Assembly (NCBI RefSeq): GCF_008973715.1
Contig: NZ_WBOL01000002.1
Span: forward strand, 124,001-188,000
Source: Nitrincola schmidtii
Lineage (GTDB): Bacteria > Pseudomonadota > Gammaproteobacteria > Pseudomonadales > Balneatricaceae
DNA: 64,000 nt
Direction of reading: 5' to 3'
The notes beneath the pieces were generated by a model. The model was not told the DNA's origin. It saw only the letters and a list, made by a program, of their open reading frames with translations, and did no database searches. A program made the position numbers and the translations under genes. Below, in pieces: positions 1 through 8,558 of this stretch (within the stretch, counting starts at the first letter, position 1; each line of letters opens with the position of its first letter).

Positions 1-1379
1 TGTTGTATTTGCGAGGTCAGGCGCGGGACTATGATCGCTGGGCCGAACTGACCGGTGATGATGCCTGGAGTTGGAAAAACAGCCTGCCTGATTTTAAAAA
101 GCATGAGCATCATTATCGTTTAGATGAGGGGCAAGACCCACAGCTCGCTAACGTTGAGCGCTTTTCAGACTATCACGGCCATGGTGGTGAATGGCGTATT
201 GAAAAGCAGCGCTTGCGTTGGGATGTGCTGGATAGCTTCGCGGATGCCGCTGTTCAAGCTGGCGTACCCAAAACAGAAGACTTTAACCAAGGCGATAATG
301 AAGGTGTTGGTTATTTTGAAGTCAATCAACGTCAAGGCTGGCGCTGGAATACATCCAAAGCCTTTTTAAGACCCGCAAAGCAACGCAGTAACCTGACCGT
401 GTGGACTGAATCACAGGTTGAACGCTTGATCTTTGATTCGTCCTTAGAAGGGCAGCCTCGTTGTTCTGGTGCGATTATTCGTCGTGGGGGTGATGCGGTC
501 ACCGTTAGGGCAAACAAAGAGGTGATTTTGTCTGCGGGTGCGATTGGCTCTCCACAGCTTCTTCAATTGTCAGGTATTGGGCCAGCCCCGCTACTAAAAG
601 AGCATGGCATTGATGTCACAGTCGACCTTCCCGGAGTGGGTGAAAATCTTCAAGACCATCTGCAGATTCGAGCAGTTTACAAGGTTAAAGGCGTTAAAAC
701 CTTAAACACCATGGCGAACAGCTTAATCGGCAAGGCAATGATCGGTTTGGAGTATGTTCTGAAGCGTTCTGGGCCGATGAGTATGGCACCCAGTCAGTTG
801 TGCGCATTTACGAAGTCTGATCCGAGTCAGCCCTTCGCTAATCTTGAGTATCACGTGCAGCCACTAAGCTTAGATGCATTTGGAGAGGATCTACATCCTT
901 TTCCAGCCATTACAGCCAGTGTCTGTAACCTGAATCCAACCAGTCGCGGTCATATACGGATACGTTCATCTAAATTTGATGATCCGCCCATGATTGCGCC
1001 GAATTATCTCAGCACAGAAGAGGACCGTAAAATCGCGGCACAAAGCTTAAGACAGGTGCGAGAGATTGTTTCTCAACCCGCCATGCAAGCTTATCAGCCA
1101 GAAGAATGGCGTCCAGGTGTTCAATACCAAACCGATGAAGAGTTGGCAAAGCTGGCAGGTGATATCGCCACCACCATTTTTCACCCTGTGGGTACAGCAA
1201 AAATGGGACGTGATGATGATCCGATGGCAGTCGTCGATTCACATCTGCGCGTCAGAGGCGTGAAAGGTTTGCGAGTGGTGGATGCGAGTGTGATGCCATT
1301 GATTACCAGTGGTAACACCAATTCACCGACTTTGATGATTGCTGAAAAAGCGGCACAATGGATCTTAAATGCCGAATGA
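1..1379 (+). CDS. GMC-family FAD-dependent alcohol/choline dehydrogenase-like oxidoreductase, 5'-truncated by window edge
   Basis: This flavoenzyme belongs to the glucose-methanol-choline oxidoreductase family, which oxidises primary alcohols with FAD. About 458 residues are visible. The open frame runs into base 1 and the visible part begins in a segment typical of the family interior (YLRGQARDYDRW), so the N-terminal FAD-binding GxGxxG region lies outside the window. The C-terminal catalytic region is intact: HPVGTAKMG with the catalytic-type His near visible residue 394, then DASVMP and SGNTNSP with the partner Asn near 438. That His-Asn pairing is the choline-dehydrogenase type. A LysR gene follows 18 bases downstream on the same strand. 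The substrate cannot be told from the sequence. Family call is secure, while a BetA assignment would be a guess. Confidence 0.9.
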   Translation, partial: LYLRGQARDYDRWAELTGDDAWSWKNSLPDFKKHEHHYRLDEGQDPQLANVERFSDYHGHGGEWRIEKQRLRWDVLDSFADAAVQAGVPKTEDFNQGDNEGVGYFEVNQRQGWRWNTSKAFLRPAKQRSNLTVWTESQVERLIFDSSLEGQPRCSGAIIRRGGDAVTVRANKEVILSAGAIGSPQLLQLSGIGPAPLLKEHGIDVTVDLPGVGENLQDHLQIRAVYKVKGVKTLNTMANSLIGKAMIGLEYVLKRSGPMSMAPSQLCAFTKSDPSQPFANLEYHVQPLSLDAFGEDLHPFPAITASVCNLNPTSRGHIRIRSSKFDDPPMIAPNYLSTEEDRKIAAQSLRQVREIVSQPAMQAYQPEEWRPGVQYQTDEELAKLAGDIATTIFHPVGTAKMGRDDDPMAVVDSHLRVRGVKGLRVVDASVMPLITSGNTNSPTLMIAEKAAQWILNAE

Positions 1380-1397
1380 CGCAAAAGGATTCAATGA

Positions 1398-2285
1398 TTG
1401 GATTATTCACTTATCAAAGCCTTCGTCGCAATAGCACAAGAAGGTAACCTGACAAGGGCGGCTGATCGATTGTGTATCACTCAGCCAGCCCTGAGTCTGC
1501 AATTAAAGAAGCTGCAAGACTCAGTGGGGTTGGTGCTTTTCAAGAGAACCCCCAGAGGGATGCAGTTGACGGATGAAGGGCGGCGATTATTGTCTTCTGC
1601 CGAACAGGCTTTGGAAGCTTTTGCGGCATTTCAATCAGCCGCTGAAGGCCTTAAGGGTATTGTTCATGGCGAGTTAAAAGTAGGTACTATTGTTGATCCT
1701 GAGTTTTTACGCTTGGGATCATTTTTGAAAATGATGGCGAATCATCATCCTGGATTGACCTATGAGTTGCGTCACGGCATTTCGGGAAGTGTTTTAAGAG
1801 AAGTAGAGCAAGGAACGTTGGATGTTGCATTTACTTTGGGTTTTCCTGGTTTAGTTGAGTTTCAACAACGTTTCCACGTTCTTCCTCTTGCGGACTTTAA
1901 TTATCGTGTCATAGCGCCACCAAGCTGGCGTGCTTTAGTCAAAGGAAAAGATTGGCAGGCCTTGTCTTTGTTACCCTGGATAGCGACACCACCAGAGTCC
2001 GTTCATCATCGATTATTGGCTCGAGTGTTTGCCGATCTAGGACTTGAACCGAATGTGGTAGCCAAAGTGGATGTCGAATCATCCATGATGGATTTAGTTC
2101 AGTCAGGGGTCGCATTAGCCTTGGCAAGGGATTCACTTGCATTAAGAGCGTCGCATGAGCAAGGTATCGTGATTGCGGATAAAGTCAGTATTGATGCTTC
2201 ATTGGGATTTATCTGTCGTAAAGATCGATTTTCTGAACCACCCATCCAAGCGGCGATGGAGATCGTAAGGGCGGTCTGGGAATGA
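1398..2285 (+). CDS. LysR-family transcriptional regulator
   Basis: A 295-residue LysR-type regulator. The N-terminal winged helix-turn-helix covers roughly residues 1-60 (NLTRAADRLCITQPALSLQL is the recognition region). A type-2 periplasmic-binding-like effector domain covers about 90-290. The start appears to be TTG at 1398. An in-frame TGA lies immediately before it, an AAGGA ribosome-binding sequence sits at 1385-1389, and the LysR homology begins at once. It is co-directional with, and 18 bases after, the GMC oxidoreductase, so it may be cotranscribed with the enzyme it controls. LysR genes are more often divergent from their targets, so the regulated gene is uncertain. The effector is unknown. 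Confidence 0.88.
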   Translation: MDYSLIKAFVAIAQEGNLTRAADRLCITQPALSLQLKKLQDSVGLVLFKRTPRGMQLTDEGRRLLSSAEQALEAFAAFQSAAEGLKGIVHGELKVGTIVDPEFLRLGSFLKMMANHHPGLTYELRHGISGSVLREVEQGTLDVAFTLGFPGLVEFQQRFHVLPLADFNYRVIAPPSWRALVKGKDWQALSLLPWIATPPESVHHRLLARVFADLGLEPNVVAKVDVESSMMDLVQSGVALALARDSLALRASHEQGIVIADKVSIDASLGFICRKDRFSEPPIQAAMEIVRAVWE

Positions 2286-2381
2286 ATCGGTGGTATGTTA
2301 CGCCAATGGATCATTGCAAGCAGGATGCGAGCGCAGTAAAGTTTCGCGCTTGTCACGACAGAGACTGAGGTAAAAGCGTTT

Positions 2382-3491
2382 ATGACACCCTTAGAGCGTT
2401 ACCAGAAAGATCTACAGCGGGAAGACTTTTCCTACGATGCAACACAGGAGATGGCGGTTAAGCACCTTCAGCGCTTGTATGATGAACTGATTGCATCAGT
2501 GAATGCGCCCGTACCGAGTATGATCCGTCGGCTGTCTGGAATGATCAAAAAAGATCAAAAAGAGCCGTTAAAAGGACTGTACTTTTGGGGTGGAGTGGGT
2601 CGTGGAAAAACCTATTTGATGGATACCTTCTACGATAGTTTGCCTTTCGAGCAGAAGATGCGGACGCACTTTCATCGCTTTATGCAGCGTGTACATCGTG
2701 AATTGAAAGAGCTGGAAGGAACTAAAAACCCTTTGGTAGAAATCGGTAAAAAATATGCGTCAGAAACGCGTATTATCTGCTTTGATGAATTCTTTGTATC
2801 CGATATCACCGATGCCATGATTCTGGGTGGATTATTGGAACAGCTTTTTGCTAATGGTGTCAGTTTGGTGGCAACGTCCAATATTGTTCCTGATGGGCTT
2901 TACAAAGATGGGTTACAACGGGCTCGTTTCTTGCCCGCGATCGCTTTGTTGAATAAACATACCGAAGTGATCAATGTTGATGGCGGTATCGATTACCGTC
3001 TCAGAGTGTTGGAGCAAGCAGAACTTTATCATTTTCCATTAGATGAAACCGCCGATACGAGTCTAAATACTAGCTTTGAAAGATTGGCTCCTGATATCAA
3101 TGAAGCTAAAGATAATCAGCTAATTGAAGTGAATGGTCGTCGTATTCCTTGTCGTCGAGTCTGTGAAGACGTGGTGTGGTTTAACTTCAAGGATCTTTGT
3201 GAGGGTCCCCGCTCGCAAAATGATTACATAGAGCTGGCTAAGATTTATCACGAGGTATTGGTTAGTAATGTTCCGCAGATGGGGGTTAAAAACGATGATG
3301 CTGCTCGTCGTTTCATCAATCTGGTTGATGAATTTTATGACAGTGGTGTCAAGCTGATTCTATCTGCTGAAGTGGGTATTCATGATATCTACACAGAAGG
3401 GCGTTTATCTTTCGAGATCGAACGTACAAAAAGTCGTTTGCTAGAGATGCAATCGCATGAATACCTGGCACGAGAGCACCGTGCGGGTTAA
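2382..3491 (+). CDS. zapE: Cell division protein ZapE (AFG1-like P-loop ATPase)
   Basis: ZapE is a P-loop ATPase of the AFG1/LACE1 family that associates with the Z-ring and modulates FtsZ assembly in E. coli. The 369-residue length is normal for the family. The Walker A motif GGVGRGKT is at residues 70-77, Walker B (IICFDEF) at 131-137, and the family's ATSN sensor segment follows. The start ATG at 2382 matches the conserved N-terminus (TPLERYQKDL). The location just before rplM-rpsI and the pet operon is the usual gammaproteobacterial arrangement. The 96-base gap after the LysR gene suggests an independent transcript. Confidence 0.95.
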   Translation: MTPLERYQKDLQREDFSYDATQEMAVKHLQRLYDELIASVNAPVPSMIRRLSGMIKKDQKEPLKGLYFWGGVGRGKTYLMDTFYDSLPFEQKMRTHFHRFMQRVHRELKELEGTKNPLVEIGKKYASETRIICFDEFFVSDITDAMILGGLLEQLFANGVSLVATSNIVPDGLYKDGLQRARFLPAIALLNKHTEVINVDGGIDYRLRVLEQAELYHFPLDETADTSLNTSFERLAPDINEAKDNQLIEVNGRRIPCRRVCEDVVWFNFKDLCEGPRSQNDYIELAKIYHEVLVSNVPQMGVKNDDAARRFINLVDEFYDSGVKLILSAEVGIHDIYTEGRLSFEIERTKSRLLEMQSHEYLAREHRAG

Positions 3492-3531
3492 TGCAGTCGG
3501 CTTGCATACAATAAAAACTGCTGGAGGTCAC

Positions 3532-4518
3532 ATGTTCAAAGCAATCGTAATAGACAAGAACGAAGAGAAAGGCTATCACTCAGCGCTCATTGAAGTCGAT
3601 GAAGCGCAGTTGCCTGAGGGTGATGTCCTTGTTGAAGTGATCTATAGCACCTTAAATTACAAAGATGGTCTTGCTATCACAGGAAAGGGCCCTGTAGTGA
3701 GAAAATTCCCCATGGTTCCTGGTGTGGATCTGGTCGGGCGAGTCATTAAAAGTGAGTCTGATCGATTTGCAACGGATGACCTCGTATTACTAAACGGGTG
3801 GGGCGTTGGTGAGGTACATTGGGGTGGCTTGGCTGAAAAAGCGCGATTAAACAGTGATTGGCTGATTGCGATGCCGGAAGGTCTAACCCCTGCTCAAGTC
3901 ATGGCAGCAGGCACGGCAGGCTATACCGCTATGTTGTGTGTGCAAGCGATTGAAGATAAAGGCGTTAAGCCGGGTGATGGCGAAGTGCTAGTCACTGGGG
4001 CTAATGGTGGTGTCGGAGGTTATTCGGTTAAACTTCTTAGTCGTTTAGGTTATCACGTTGTTGCATCGACAGGTCGACCTGAAGAAGCAGATTACCTAAA
4101 GGCGCTAGGTGCGTCAGACATTATCGATAGACAGCAGTTGAGTGAACCGGGTAAGCCTTTACAAAAAGAGCGCTGGGCTGCAGTCATAGATTCGGTTGGC
4201 AGTCACACCCTTGCTAATGCTTGTGCACAAACACGTTATGGTGGTGTTGTAGCCGCCTGTGGTTTGGCGCAGGGTATGGATTTCCCTGCAACGGTTGCTC
4301 CATTTATTCTTCGTGGTGTGACGTTAGCGGGTATTGACAGTGTTATGCGTCCCCTTGTTGATCGTGAGCGAGCTTGGAAGCGATTAGCTGAATTGCTAGA
4401 GGCTGCTGATTTTGATGTGCTCTCTCATGAAATTAGATTAGATGATGTGGTTCAGACGGCTGCAGAATTAATTGATGGTAAAGTTAGAGGTCGTGTACTG
4501 GTTAAGATTCAAGACTGA
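3532..4518 (+). CDS. acuI: AcuI/YhdH-family NADPH-dependent acryloyl-CoA reductase / quinone oxidoreductase-like protein
   Basis: A 328-residue medium-chain dehydrogenase/reductase without the structural zinc site. It matches the YhdH/AcuI subgroup, which reduces acryloyl-CoA to propionyl-CoA using NADPH. The cofactor-binding segment TGANGGVGG is at residues 155-163, and the substrate-domain segment NYKDGLAITGKGPVVRKFP is typical of the subgroup. The start at 3532 is chosen because CTGGAGG lies at 3521-3527 and homologues begin MFKAI; an in-frame start at 3457 would overlap zapE. AcuI detoxifies acryloyl-CoA made during DMSP or propionate metabolism, but no other DMSP gene is visible here, so that role is inferred only from family membership. 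Confidence 0.85.
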   Translation: MFKAIVIDKNEEKGYHSALIEVDEAQLPEGDVLVEVIYSTLNYKDGLAITGKGPVVRKFPMVPGVDLVGRVIKSESDRFATDDLVLLNGWGVGEVHWGGLAEKARLNSDWLIAMPEGLTPAQVMAAGTAGYTAMLCVQAIEDKGVKPGDGEVLVTGANGGVGGYSVKLLSRLGYHVVASTGRPEEADYLKALGASDIIDRQQLSEPGKPLQKERWAAVIDSVGSHTLANACAQTRYGGVVAACGLAQGMDFPATVAPFILRGVTLAGIDSVMRPLVDRERAWKRLAELLEAADFDVLSHEIRLDDVVQTAAELIDGKVRGRVLVKIQD

Positions 4519-4631
4519 GTTTGAAGTCATTCTGGATACTGTACACGCCATCACATTAAAGCGAGCTGATTATGGTCGAGAGTTGTATAAAATTTCGACA
4601 AAAAAGGCTCGTTTTTTTTGTTTAAGCTAAG

Positions 4632-4637
4632 TATAAT
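4632..4637 (+). promoter_or_regulatory. Putative -10 element of the rplM-rpsI promoter
   Basis: A perfect TATAAT lies about 140 bases before the rplM start, in the 259-base gap after acuI. No good -35 hexamer stands 17 bases upstream (TCGTTT at 4609-4614 is weak). A long T tract at 4612-4619 lies just before. The resulting leader of roughly 130 bases is long enough for regulation, but I recognise no defined structure in it. The rest of 4519-4777 shows no gene. Confidence 0.5.
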
Positions 4638-4777
4638 GCTGCGCTCCCTGATATGGGGGAAGAAGGCTTGTTAGAAAAAGCTTTGAAAAAAGCAATCTCT
4701 AGCAACGAATAACTATAAGGTAAGTCGGAATCACTATTGCGTGGATCGAGACTTAACGAGTTAAGGTGAAAAAACCC

Positions 4778-5209
4778 ATGAAAACTACTGTTAGCGCCAA
4801 GCCAGCCGAAGTTAAACGCGACTGGTACGTTGTAGACGCAGAGGGTAAAACCCTAGGTCGTCTGGCAACTGAAATTGCACGCCGTCTTCGCGGTAAGCAT
4901 AAGCCTGAATTTACGCCACACGTCGATACGGGTGATTACATTGTTGTTGTGAATGCTGAAAAAGTTCACGTAACAGGTAACAAGCGTAACGACAAAATGT
5001 ACTACCGTCATTCTGGTTTCCCAGGTGGTTTGAAAGAAGCCAACTTCAACAAGATGGTACAGACCTTCCCTGAGCGTACAATTGAGTTAGCTGTTAAAGG
5101 CATGCTGCCAAAAGGCCCACTAGGTCGCTCAATGTACTCTAAGCTGAAAGTCTACGCGGGCAAAGAACATCCGCATCAGGCTCAGCAACCTCAAGAACTG
5201 AATATCTAA
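4778..5209 (+). CDS. rplM: 50S ribosomal protein L13
   Basis: Large-subunit ribosomal protein L13, 143 residues, which binds 23S rRNA early in 50S assembly. Diagnostic segments are [18 protein letters not shown] near the N-terminus, [18 protein letters not shown] in the middle and [20 protein letters not shown] near the C-terminus. ATG 4778 is chosen over the in-frame GTG at 4766: the AAGGT stretch at 4763-4767 suits 4778, and the L13 family begins MKTxxAKP. rpsI follows after 12 bases, forming the universal L13-S9 operon. Confidence 0.98.
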   Translation: MKTTVSAKPAEVKRDWYVVDAEGKTLGRLATEIARRLRGKHKPEFTPHVDTGDYIVVVNAEKVHVTGNKRNDKMYYRHSGFPGGLKEANFNKMVQTFPERTIELAVKGMLPKGPLGRSMYSKLKVYAGKEHPHQAQQPQELNI

Positions 5210-5221
5210 GGGGAAGGCAAT

Positions 5222-5614
5222 ATGTCTACAACTCAATACTACGGCACAGGCCGTCGCAAAACCTCTACTGCACGCGTTTTCTTGCGTCCTGGTACAGGCA
5301 AAGTGACCATCAATCAGCGCACCATGGAAAACTACTTTGGTCGTGAAACTGCTCGTATGATCGTTATGCAGCCTCTTCAACTGACAGGTAACTCTGAAAA
5401 GTTTGATGTTTACGTTACTGTTGCTGGTGGCGGCGGTTTCGGTCAGGCTGGTGCGATTCGTCACGGTATCACTCGTGCGTTGATGGAATACGATGAGACA
5501 TTGCGTCCTGCATTACGTGAAGCTGGTTTCGTAACCCGTGACTCACGTATGGTAGAGCGTAAGAAAGTGGGTCTTCGCAAAGCGCGTAAGCGTCCACAGT
5601 TCTCCAAGCGTTAA
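5222..5614 (+). CDS. rpsI: 30S ribosomal protein S9
   Basis: Small-subunit ribosomal protein S9, 130 residues, the full family length. The start [21 protein letters not shown] and the strongly basic tail ending in KRPQFSKR are diagnostic. The tail reaches the P-site tRNA in the ribosome. AGGGGAAGG lies just before the ATG. It is the second gene of the rplM-rpsI operon, which ends at the terminator downstream at 5647-5680. Confidence 0.98.
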   Translation: MSTTQYYGTGRRKTSTARVFLRPGTGKVTINQRTMENYFGRETARMIVMQPLQLTGNSEKFDVYVTVAGGGGFGQAGAIRHGITRALMEYDETLRPALREAGFVTRDSRMVERKKVGLRKARKRPQFSKR

Positions 5615-5620
5615 TTTGCA

Positions 5621-5680
5621 ACAGCCATTGCGGCTGTGGCAAAAGAAACCCAGATGGCTTCGGTTATCTGGGTTTTTTTA
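5621..5680 (+). terminator. Intrinsic terminator of rplM-rpsI, with a preceding small hairpin
   Basis: The arms AACCCAGAT (5647-5655) and ATCTGGGTT (5666-5674) pair perfectly and run into a T tract at 5673-5679. A smaller hairpin lies just upstream: ACAGCC at 5621-5626 with GGCTGT at 5632-5637. The second hairpin is a classic rho-independent terminator. Confidence 0.9.
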
Positions 5681-5712
5681 TGCGCCTTAGCATAAGGTAG
5701 GAAGGTTTTACC

Positions 5713-5741
5713 TTGTATAAATTGGGTAAATTCTTTAATAT
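5713..5741 (+). promoter_or_regulatory. Putative sigma70 promoter of petABC
   Basis: TTGTAT at 5713-5718 and TAATAT at 5736-5741 are separated by 17 bases. They lie between the rpsI terminator and petA. Transcription would begin near 5748, leaving a leader of about 90 bases. No other gene or structure is evident in 5681-5838. Confidence 0.45.
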
Positions 5742-5838
5742 TTCCGCCATTTGATGAATTCAATTTTTGGGTTTAATAGCTGGCAACTGAATTGGGCAAT
5801 TTCTGTCTGGTGAAGTTGAATGAGTGGAGATGAAATTA

Positions 5839-6435
5839 ATGAGTAATGACGGCGTGAACAAAGGTCGGCGTCGGCTCCTCCTCGGTGCAACATCTGCATT
5901 AGGTGCAGTGGGTGCTGTAGGGGTTGCTGTCCCGTTCGTTGCGTCTTGGCATCCCAGTGCCAAGGCCAGAGCGGCAGGTGCACCTGCGCGTGCTGACGTA
6001 AGTAAACTAGAGCCAGGTCAACAAATGATCGTTGAGTGGCGTGGTCGTCCGGTCTGGATCGTGCGTCGTTCTGAAGAGGCATTGGCAAGTCTAGCAGGTC
6101 AAAATGACCGTCTGGCTGATCCAGAATCTAATCGTGCTGAACAGCCTGACTATATTCCAAAAACCCCAGAGCGTGCATTGCGTCCAGAGTATGCCGTACT
6201 GATAGGTATCTGTACGCATTTGGGTTGCTCTCCTACGTATCGTCCGGAAATAGCACCTTCAGATTTAGGTGAAAACTGGTTAGGTGGCTTCTTCTGCCCA
6301 TGTCATGGCTCACGATTCGATCTTTCTGGTCGTGTATATCGTGCTCAACCAGCACCAACGAATCTGGTTATACCACCTCATGCGTATCTGGATGATGACA
6401 CCCTGATAATTGGTCTAGATCCGGAGGAAGTATAA
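5839..6435 (+). CDS. petA: Ubiquinol-cytochrome c reductase, Rieske iron-sulfur subunit
   Basis: The Rieske protein of the cytochrome bc1 complex, 198 residues, passes electrons from ubiquinol to cytochrome c1. An N-terminal twin-arginine type signal/anchor (GRRRLLLGATSALGAVG) is followed by one hydrophobic helix. The two [2Fe-2S] motifs are CTHLGC (C125, H127, C130) and CPCHG (C153, C155, H156). ATG 5839 is chosen because GGAG at 5826-5829 is well spaced; the ATG at 5830 overlaps that site. The stop overlaps the petB start by one base (TAATG), implying translational coupling. Confidence 0.96.
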   Translation: MSNDGVNKGRRRLLLGATSALGAVGAVGVAVPFVASWHPSAKARAAGAPARADVSKLEPGQQMIVEWRGRPVWIVRRSEEALASLAGQNDRLADPESNRAEQPDYIPKTPERALRPEYAVLIGICTHLGCSPTYRPEIAPSDLGENWLGGFFCPCHGSRFDLSGRVYRAQPAPTNLVIPPHAYLDDDTLIIGLDPEEV

Positions 6436-7691
6436 TGGCTGGTAAACGAAATAAAGGTAATCCGGGTTTGATGGGATGGATCGATGATCGCTTCCCTGCA
6501 ACTGCCATGTGGGATGACCATCTTGCTAAATACTATGCACCAAAAAACTTTAACTTTTGGTATTTTTTCGGTTCTTTAGCACTGCTTGTGCTAGTGAACC
6601 AAATTGTCACCGGTATCTGGTTGACCATGAGTTACAACCCTTCAGCTGAAGGTGCTTTTGCGTCGTTGGAATACATCATGCGTGATGTTGAATACGGTTG
6701 GTTACTGCGCTACATGCACTCAACGGGTGCTTCTGCATTCTTCGTTGTTGTGTATTTACACATGTTCCGCGGAATGATGTATGGCTCATACAGAAAACCA
6801 CGTGAGCTTGTGTGGATCTTTGGTATGACCATCTACCTAGTACTGATGGCTGAAGCTTTCATGGGTTACTTGCTGCCTTGGGGTCAAATGTCTTACTGGG
6901 GTGCTCAGGTAATTATCTCATTGTTTGGTGCCATACCAGTCATTGGTCCTGACTTGCAACAGTGGATTCGTGGTGACTATCTGATTTCAGGTATTACCTT
7001 GAACCGCTTCTTTGCACTTCACGTGGTTGCATTACCTATCGTGTTGTTAGCGCTTGTTGTGTTGCACATTATTGCATTGCACGAAGTAGGTTCAAACAAC
7101 CCAGATGGTATCGATATTACAGATAATCTAGATGAAAATGGCGTGCCTAAAGATGGTATTCCTTTCCATCCTTACTACTCTGTTAAAGATTTAGTCGGTG
7201 TCGGTGTCTTCCTGTTTGTTTTCTCCATCGTTCTGTTCTGGTTCCCTGAAGGGGGTGGTTTCTTCATCGAAGCGCCAAACTTTGAGCCAGCAAACGCACT
7301 GAAAACACCAGACCATATTGCACCTGTTTGGTACTTTACCGCCTTTTATGCCATGTTACGTGCTGTTACTTTCAGCTTGTTTGGCTTAGATGCTAAGTTC
7401 TGGGGTGTTGTGGTAATGGGCGCTGGTATTGCAATACTATTCGTATTGCCTTGGTTGGATCGCAGCCCTGTTAGATCTATGCGTTACAAAGGTTGGATCA
7501 GCAAAATATTCCTAGTGGTCTTTGCAATTAGTTTTATCATCCTCAGTATACTAGGTGCTTTGCCTGCGACTGATGGGCGTACTTTGGTTGCTCAGATCTG
7601 TACAGTGCTGTACTTCGCTTACTTCATTCTGATGCCTTTCTACACCAGAATGGAAAGCACTAAACCAGTTCCGCAAAGGGTGACAGGCTGA
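6435..7691 (+). CDS. petB: Ubiquinol-cytochrome c reductase, cytochrome b subunit
   Basis: Cytochrome b of the bc1 complex, 418 residues and multi-spanning. It carries the two b haems and both quinone sites. The haem-ligand histidines lie in the pairs YMHSTGASAFFVVVYLHMFRG and FALHVVALPIVLLALVVLHII. The region around FMGYLLPWGQMSYWGA forms part of the Qo pocket. The length is that of a full bacterial cytochrome b, with N- and C-terminal parts in one chain. Starts and stops overlap with petA and petC by single bases. Confidence 0.97.
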   Translation: MAGKRNKGNPGLMGWIDDRFPATAMWDDHLAKYYAPKNFNFWYFFGSLALLVLVNQIVTGIWLTMSYNPSAEGAFASLEYIMRDVEYGWLLRYMHSTGASAFFVVVYLHMFRGMMYGSYRKPRELVWIFGMTIYLVLMAEAFMGYLLPWGQMSYWGAQVIISLFGAIPVIGPDLQQWIRGDYLISGITLNRFFALHVVALPIVLLALVVLHIIALHEVGSNNPDGIDITDNLDENGVPKDGIPFHPYYSVKDLVGVGVFLFVFSIVLFWFPEGGGFFIEAPNFEPANALKTPDHIAPVWYFTAFYAMLRAVTFSLFGLDAKFWGVVVMGAGIAILFVLPWLDRSPVRSMRYKGWISKIFLVVFAISFIILSILGALPATDGRTLVAQICTVLYFAYFILMPFYTRMESTKPVPQRVTG

Positions 7692-8464
7692 TGAAAAAAC
7701 TTCTTATTGCAGTATTACTAATATGTTTGCCTGGGCTGGCTTCAGCTGCAGCGTCAAACTACAACATGGAGCCATTTAAGGCAGATCTTCGTGATCAAGA
7801 GTCTTTGCAGCGCGGTATGGCGTTATTCGTCAACCGCTGTATGGGTTGTCACTCAATGGAATATCAACGTTTTGCTCGTACTGCGCAGGACCTGGGTATT
7901 CCTGAAGATCTAATGGAAGAATACTTAATCCTTGGTGATCATGGGATCAATGATCTGATGACCATCTCTATGGATAAAGGTGATGCTGAGGGTTGGTTTG
8001 GTGCTCCACCACCAGATTTAACGCTAGAAACTCGACTACGTGGTAGTACGTGGGTCTATAACTACATGCGCACTTTCTTCCGTGATGATTCAGCTCGTTT
8101 TGGTGTCAACAACGCAGTGTTTGCTGATGTAGGTATGCCCAACGTACTTGAAGACCTGCAGGGTGTGGTTATTAACACCTGTTCTCGTGAAGAGTTAGAA
8201 GCGCGTGGTGGTCATACAGGTACACTGGATCCGTTAACTGGGATTCGTAGTGGACAATGCCTAAAAGTACAACCAGGTACTGGCAGCATGACAACGGCAG
8301 AGTTTGATCAGGCAATCTATGATCTGACAAATTTTATGACCTATGTCGGTGAGCCATCAAGACTTCAGGCAGAGCGTATTGGTACCTTCGTACTGATCTT
8401 CTTGGCTATCTTTACCTTCTTTGCTTACCTGTTGAAGCGTGAGTACTGGAGAGATATACATTAA
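7691..8464 (+). CDS. petC: Ubiquinol-cytochrome c reductase, cytochrome c1 subunit
   Basis: Cytochrome c1, 257 residues. A cleavable Sec signal (KKLLIAVLLICLPGLASA) is followed by the c-type haem motif CMGCH (C50, C53, H54). A single C-terminal membrane helix (about residues 231-249) ends in a basic tail (LLKREYWRDIH). It receives electrons from the Rieske protein and passes them to soluble cytochrome c. The start codon overlaps the petB stop. A strong terminator follows, closing the petABC operon. Confidence 0.97.
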   Translation: MKKLLIAVLLICLPGLASAAASNYNMEPFKADLRDQESLQRGMALFVNRCMGCHSMEYQRFARTAQDLGIPEDLMEEYLILGDHGINDLMTISMDKGDAEGWFGAPPPDLTLETRLRGSTWVYNYMRTFFRDDSARFGVNNAVFADVGMPNVLEDLQGVVINTCSREELEARGGHTGTLDPLTGIRSGQCLKVQPGTGSMTTAEFDQAIYDLTNFMTYVGEPSRLQAERIGTFVLIFLAIFTFFAYLLKREYWRDIH

Positions 8465-8490
8465 TCCTGTGTGATATCAGGAATAGTTTG

Positions 8491-8526
8491 CTACGCGACC
8501 TTATCGGGTCGCGTAGTTTTTTGTTT
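8491..8526 (+). terminator. Intrinsic terminator of petABC
   Basis: CTACGCGACC (8491-8500) pairs with GGTCGCGTAG (8507-8516) across a six-base loop. A T-rich run follows at 8517-8526. It separates petC from sspA. Confidence 0.93.
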
Positions 8527-8558
8527 TTAGATCCCCTGTAATAAAATGAGGTAACTCA

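Noticed and set aside
4636-4674. Short open frame ATGCTGCGC... before rplM as a leader peptide
   Set aside because: It begins inside the probable -10 element, so it would not be on the transcript.
4766-4777. GTG start extending rplM by four residues
   Set aside because: It lies on the ribosome-binding sequence and L13 proteins begin at the following ATG.
5129-5464. Antisense 111-residue frame over rpsI
   Set aside because: Pure shadow of a conserved ribosomal gene, with no ribosome-binding site or recognisable protein.
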